A DNA stretch of 8,643 nucleotides from contig CARAIG010000080.1 in the NCBI GenBank assembly GCA_948938605.1, forward strand, positions 1-8,643. Direction: 5' to 3'. The stretch's first letter is position 1. The number at the start of each line of letters is the position of its first letter. Positions 6,556-8,643 of this stretch are shown here, one piece after another. Position numbers and translations under genes: made by a program. The notes under the pieces are model-generated. The model saw only the letters and a program-made list of their open reading frames with translations, was not told the origin of the DNA and searched no databases. This DNA is from an uncultured Eubacteriales bacterium (GTDB lineage: Bacteria > Bacillota > Clostridia > Christensenellales > CAG-314).

Positions 6556-7251
6556 TTATTCCGCAACGACGCCGTTTAGTCCCGACAATGCAATATCGTA
6601 AATTTGCTGCGCAATTTGTTTGGGTGAATATATAGGCGTACCGGTATCGGCGCAAAAAGCGGACATTTCGTCCTTAGTGTATCCGCTTGTCATATCCGTC
6701 AAAACCATAGGCGGACAAAGCGCATTGACGGTGATACCGAAATCGGAAAGTTCCAACGCCAAACTGCGCGTCAAACCCACTACCGCGTGTTTGCTCATAG
6801 CGTAGACGCTTTCGCAACTGGCTCCGCGAACGCCCCAAATAGACGCAATATTGACAATTGTTCCGTTGCATTTTGCAAGAACGGGCAAAGCGTATTTACA
6901 GCAAAAATACACGCCCTTTGCGTTAACAGACATAACGGAATCGAACTCCGCTTCGGTAACGTCTTGGATTTGCGCAGTGCAGGATATTCCCGCATTGTTA
7001 ACAAGCACGTCTAAATGCTTAAAATACTTGCTTACGTAACCGAACATTGCCGAAACTTCGGCAATATCAGAAACATCCGCTTTGTAAAGATGTACGTCGC
7101 AATTTTCCGCAAGCAAACGCTGTTGCAAAGCCTTAGCTTTACTTTTGCTGTTGTTGTAATTGAGTATTACGGTATAACCGTTTTTTGCAAATGTTTCGAC
7201 GGCTGCCGCACCTATACCGCGAGACCCGCCCGTAATTAATGCTACTTTCAT
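6556..7251 (-). CDS. Short-chain dehydrogenase/reductase (FabG-like SDR)
   Basis: A classical SDR oxidoreductase of 231 residues. The Rossmann cofactor loop TGGSRGIG (7-14) starts almost at the N-terminus. NNAG is at 85-88, and the catalytic tetrad is N110, S137, Y150 and K154 (YAMSK). R11 in the loop and the NYNNS stretch after strand 2 favour NADPH. The substrate is unknown; FabG-like 3-oxoacyl reductases and EF-P 5-aminopentanone reductases look alike here. Two oddities: the usual PG after the catalytic region is PP (170-171), and the C-terminus ends at NGVVAE, about 14 residues short of the family's usual ITGQ...VDGG ending. Start choice: ATG at 7251 gives the expected SDR N-terminus, although it has no Shine-Dalgarno sequence. 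An in-frame TTG at 7287 overlaps the -35 box and also lacks a ribosome site, so it was rejected. Confidence 0.93.
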   Translation of the reverse strand: MKVALITGGSRGIGAAAVETFAKNGYTVILNYNNSKSKAKALQQRLLAENCDVHLYKADVSDIAEVSAMFGYVSKYFKHLDVLVNNAGISCTAQIQDVTEAEFDSVMSVNAKGVYFCCKYALPVLAKCNGTIVNIASIWGVRGASCESVYAMSKHAVVGLTRSLALELSDFGITVNALCPPMVLTDMTSGYTKDEMSAFCADTGTPIYSPKQIAQQIYDIALSGLNGVVAE

Positions 7252-7258
7252 AATATAT

Positions 7259-7287
7259 ATTATATCCCAAACCTTAAAGCAAAGCAA
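7259..7287 (-). promoter_or_regulatory. SDR promoter predicted to give a leaderless mRNA
   Basis: On the minus strand TTGCTT (7287-7282), a 17-base spacer and consensus TATAAT (7264-7259). Only seven bases (ATATATT) lie between the -10 and the ATG, so the predicted transcript start is the A of the start codon or within a base of it. Confidence 0.72.
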
Positions 7288-7405
7288 GTGTTAAAAAATA
7301 CGTATGTCAAATAAATAACTTGCCGAACGCAATTTTTTTGATAATATCAGGATGCAAATCCGCAGCGCCCGACATAGTAACGAGATATTAGAACACTGTA
7401 AAGTT

Positions 7406-7429
7406 TAGCCATAGGATACCCAGTCGAAC
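7406..7429 (+). repeat. Left terminal inverted repeat
   Basis: 24-bp arm, perfect reverse complement of 7665-7688. The match stops at 7430 (A versus C), with scattered identity beyond. Confidence 0.9.
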
Positions 7430-7664
7430 ACGGTTGTTGTGGCATATAGATTGCGCATTGCTGTGTCACCGTCGCTCGCGTGTACATCTAGTACGCTCTC
7501 GTTCCTGTTCCTTGCACTGCTTGTCTCTATGCCTCAACAACTGCAATGCACTTTTGGACTAGGAGTTTCCGTTTCAAGGCAAGGCAACGCAGTCGAGACT
7601 GTACTTGCGGTACAGCCGAGCGGAGTTAACGCAGAATTGAACGGAAAGAACAGACCAAAAGCGG

Positions 7665-7688
7665 GTTCGACTGGGTATCCTATGGCTA
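7665..7688 (-). repeat. Right terminal inverted repeat
   Basis: 24-bp arm ending CCTATGGCTA, perfect reverse complement of 7406-7429. The flanking base beyond the TA differs from the left side, so the repeat ends there. Confidence 0.9.
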
Positions 7689-7881
7689 GGCGGCGTTATG
7701 TGTGGTTGTTCGGTTTGCAGGGTTCAAAATTACGTTGCTAACATTATAAATCAATTTTACAGCAACGGAACAGTCGCTATGAAAAGTAAAAAAGCCGCCG
7801 ATACGGTGTAAAATGCAATGTCGAGTTTAAGTACCTTGTTGCAAAATTAAACAGCACTATATTTAGCCATAGTCTAAACGC

Positions 7882-7908
7882 AAAACGCCTGTCACGCAGA
7901 CAGGCGTT
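7882..7908 (-). terminator. Terminator of the leftward HTH gene
   Basis: AACGCCTGTC (7884-7893) pairs perfectly with GACAGGCGTT (7899-7908) around ACGCA. On the minus strand the stem ends in a T-run (GTTTTG, through 7882). It begins 8 bases past the HTH stop codon. Confidence 0.85.
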
Positions 7909-7916
7909 AATTGAAA

Positions 7917-8129
7917 TTAAATACCGTCGGACAATCCCAACAAATAATCGGCAGAAACGTCAAAATACTTTGCAACGGTAATTATAACGTCGGCAGTCGG
8001 CTGTACCTTACCGCTGCAATAATCGGTAATTACGCTTTTGCTTATGCCCGTTTCTTTGGCAAGGCGATACTTTGTAATATTGTTTTCGTACAATAGGTTG
8101 TTTAATCTTTCGGCAAATTTGTTCGTCAT
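7917..8129 (-). CDS. Small Cro/CI (XRE) family HTH repressor, 70 aa
   Basis: A single-domain HTH protein. Helix 1 covers about F5-N17. The HTH proper is Y21-RLAKETG followed by the recognition helix SKSVITDYCSGK (30-41). The end, VIITVAKYFDVSADYLLGL, is the standard last helix of the family, so it is complete. It should bind DNA as a dimer, most likely the palindromes in the adjacent divergent promoter region, controlling itself and its neighbour. No ribosome binding site precedes the ATG: the upstream minus-strand bases are TATTATATTTTT, so the mRNA probably has no leader or one of about 5 bases. Its partner on the other strand is another HTH protein; no phage integrase or structural gene is nearby. 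Specific role unknown. Confidence 0.9.
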   Translation of the reverse strand: MTNKFAERLNNLLYENNITKYRLAKETGISKSVITDYCSGKVQPTADVIITVAKYFDVSADYLLGLSDGI

Positions 8130-8135
8130 AAAAAT

Positions 8136-8168
8136 ATAATACGATAAAGCGGACTAATAAATTGACAA
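8136..8168 (-). promoter_or_regulatory. Leftward HTH gene promoter
   Basis: TATTAT (8141-8136) ends 6 bases before ATG 8129. The matching -35, TTGTCA (8168-8163), is at 21 bases, which is too long; alternatively TATCGT (8146-8141) at 16 bases serves as a weaker -10. Either way the leader is only 0-5 bases. The -35 overlaps that of the rightward promoter. Confidence 0.5.
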
Positions 8169-8170
8169 TT
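8160..8170. promoter_or_regulatory. Palindrome sharing both -35 boxes
   Basis: AATTGACAATT is a perfect 5+1+5 palindrome containing the rightward TTGACA (8162-8167) and the leftward TTGTCA (8168-8163). A dimeric HTH protein bound here would block both promoters at once. Confidence 0.5.
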
Positions 8171-8190
8171 CCGATATTTCGAACTATTAT
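8162..8190 (+). promoter_or_regulatory. Rightward HTH gene promoter
   Basis: Consensus TTGACA (8162-8167), a 17-base spacer and TATTAT (8185-8190). It is the best promoter in the window. The start should be near 8197, giving a leader of about 78 bases. Confidence 0.85.
8174..8187. promoter_or_regulatory. Candidate operator inside the rightward promoter spacer
   Basis: ATATTTCGAACTAT reads as ATA-n-TTCGAA-n-TAT, a 14-bp palindrome with one mismatched pair, between the -35 and -10 boxes. This is where a Cro/CI-type repressor would be expected to bind; no second copy is seen nearby. Confidence 0.5.
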
Positions 8191-8210
8191 ATGATAAACC
8201 AATGAACCTA

Positions 8211-8264
8211 AAAAAATACAGTTTTAAAAAAATACATATTAAAAAATACAATTTAAATATTACA
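8211..8264 (+). repeat. Tandem A-rich repeats in the leader of the rightward HTH gene
   Basis: Three close copies of AAAAAATACA followed by T-rich spacers start at 8211, 8227 and 8241, and a degenerate fourth (AAATATTACA) is at 8255-8264, directly before the AAAGGA ribosome site. The period is 14-16 bases. Confidence 0.7.
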
Positions 8265-8274
8265 AAGGAAAAAA

Positions 8275-8481
8275 ATGAAACGATACGTAAACAAAAACTT
8301 AATATTGAACAGCAGAATAACGAATAATTTGTCAGTGCAAGAATTTTGTAAAAAATGCCATATATCGAAAAACACTTATTACAAAATTATAAATACCGAA
8401 AAATGCAGTTTTGTACCGCTACTGCGAATTGCAACAATTATGCAAATAGATTTAAAAGAAATGTTTCCGCAAAGTGAATAG
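8275..8481 (+). CDS. Small Cro/CI-like HTH protein, 68 aa
   Basis: A single HTH domain with a tail typical of XRE proteins: VQEFCKKCHI (21-30) and a recognition helix SKNTYYKIIN (31-40), followed by PLLRIATIMQIDLKEMF (48-64), which matches the family's final helix. The helix 3 sequence differs from that of the leftward protein, so the two probably read different sites or half-sites. Three cysteines (25, 28, 44) are present; C25 and C28 form CxxC, but no second CxxC exists, so a zinc site is not supported. Start choice: AAAGGA lies at 8264-8269, 5 bases before ATG. It is driven by a strong promoter facing away from its partner; nothing follows it on the same strand in the window. Confidence 0.87.
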   Translation: MKRYVNKNLILNSRITNNLSVQEFCKKCHISKNTYYKIINTEKCSFVPLLRIATIMQIDLKEMFPQSE

Positions 8482-8643
8482 CGGCAAAATACGACGATAA
8501 TAATTAATGCTGAATTGCGGTGAGTTTAATTAAACTGGATTGCCTCGTCGCTACCGCTCCTCGCAAAGACGGGAAAGGGTGTTTAATGCTTAATACGTAA
8601 TTATGGCGACATTAATCAACTACGTGTTACAAATTAAAAGGTC
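8482..8643. other. Right-edge noncoding stretch
   Basis: No gene is seen. It includes a perfect 14-bp palindrome AGTTTAATTAAACT (8523-8536) directly followed by the dispersed-repeat unit. Confidence 0.5.
8537..8571. repeat. REP-like extragenic repeat unit (GGATTGCC... type)
   Basis: The stretch starts GGATTGCCTCGTCGCT and ends CTCCTCGCAAAGACG. It closely matches a short imperfect-palindromic unit (GGATTGCCACGTCGCT ... CTCCTCGCAATGACG) that I recall being scattered between genes in many bacteria. TTGC/GCAA and flanking GCTC/GAGC-like bases give it hairpin potential. That it is repeated in this genome is inferred, since only one copy is in the window. Confidence 0.55.

Larger units (their letters stand above)
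7406..7688. mobile_element. MITE-like element with 24-bp perfect terminal inverted repeats
   Basis: The 283-bp unit is bounded by perfect 24-bp inverted repeats (7406-7429 and 7665-7688; left arm begins TAGCCATAGGATACCC). Each arm begins with TA at its outer edge, so the ends can be read as 22-bp repeats flanked by a duplicated TA, as expected of IS630/Tc1-mariner-type insertions. Inside are secondary inverted repeats: GTTGTTGTGGCATA near 7433-7446 against TATGCCTCAACAAC near 7529-7542 (one mismatch), and CTGTAC/GTACAG around TTGCG near 7599-7615. The interior looks more G+C-rich than its flanks. No transposase is encoded, so it would depend on one elsewhere. The family link rests only on the TA ends. 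Confidence 0.65.
7252..7916. other. Gene-free interval between the SDR and the HTH pair
   Basis: This 665-base interval carries the SDR promoter (7259-7287), the inverted-repeat element (7406-7688), an extra copy of that element's end motif (7862-7872) and the terminator at 7882-7908. I see nothing definable in 7288-7403 or 7689-7861. Short open frames inside have no ribosome site and no protein-like composition. Confidence 0.6.

Noticed and set aside
7252..7287. TTG start 12 codons upstream of the SDR ATG
   Set aside because: It coincides with the -35 box, lacks a ribosome site, and SDRs of this class begin directly before strand 1.
2667..7335. Near-identical TGCCGAAyGCAATTT strings near 2667 and 7321
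   Set aside because: Fifteen bases with one mismatch and no shared context; most likely chance in AT-rich intergenic DNA.
7439..7741. Open frame of 100 codons across the inverted-repeat element
   Set aside because: It has no ribosome site, runs over the right terminal repeat, and its composition (SPSLACTSSTLSFLFLALL then low-complexity) looks like translation of structured DNA.
8211..8264. CRISPR-like array
   Set aside because: The repeats are 10 bases with 4-6-base T-rich gaps, not repeat/spacer units.
8299..8410. CxxC in the rightward HTH protein as a zinc site
   Set aside because: Only one CxxC and one other cysteine are present; no full metal-binding set.

Overview
The window looks like chromosomal DNA of a low-to-moderate G+C, probably uncultured, Bacillota/Clostridia-type bacterium. 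The reasons are AGGAGG-like and AAGGGGG ribosome binding sites, TTGACA/TATAAT-type promoters, compact hairpin plus U-tract terminators, and a small secreted protein that resembles the sporulation-associated YhcN/YlaJ family. No rRNA, tRNA, CRISPR array, transposase or phage structural gene is visible. The lineage is inferred from style only.

Layout. 1-124 may be the last 40 codons of a gene cut by the window edge. 196-1695 (+) encodes a membrane protein with three N-terminal zinc ribbons and about eight membrane segments; it ends in a strong terminator. 1898-2548 (-) is deoC, with its own extended -10 promoter. 2720-2890 (-) is a 56-residue single-pass membrane protein too short for ordinary gene callers. 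3138-3557 (+) is a secreted YhcN/YlaJ-like protein. It converges on the M3-family oligopeptidase gene (3683-5359, -) across a terminator that can work both ways. Upstream of the peptidase on the same strand are a membrane-anchored alpha/beta hydrolase (5486-6475) and a short-chain dehydrogenase (6556-7251).

7252-7916 has no gene. It holds a 283-bp element with perfect 24-bp terminal inverted repeats bounded by TA, a candidate MITE, and a terminator. 7917-8481 is a divergent pair of small Cro/CI-type HTH proteins. Their promoters meet head to head around a shared -35 palindrome, and a second palindrome sits inside the rightward promoter. The end of the window carries a 'GGATTGCC...' dispersed-repeat unit.

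Functionally this is a set of mostly independent transcription units (nucleoside-carbon salvage, peptide turnover, hydrolase/reductase, envelope or spore proteins). Most of the curiosity lies in 7250-8580: a promoter that predicts a leaderless SDR transcript, the MITE-like element, and the two-regulator switch-like locus. I found no clearly novel multi-gene system. The HTH pair and the inverted-repeat element are the best candidates for something undescribed.
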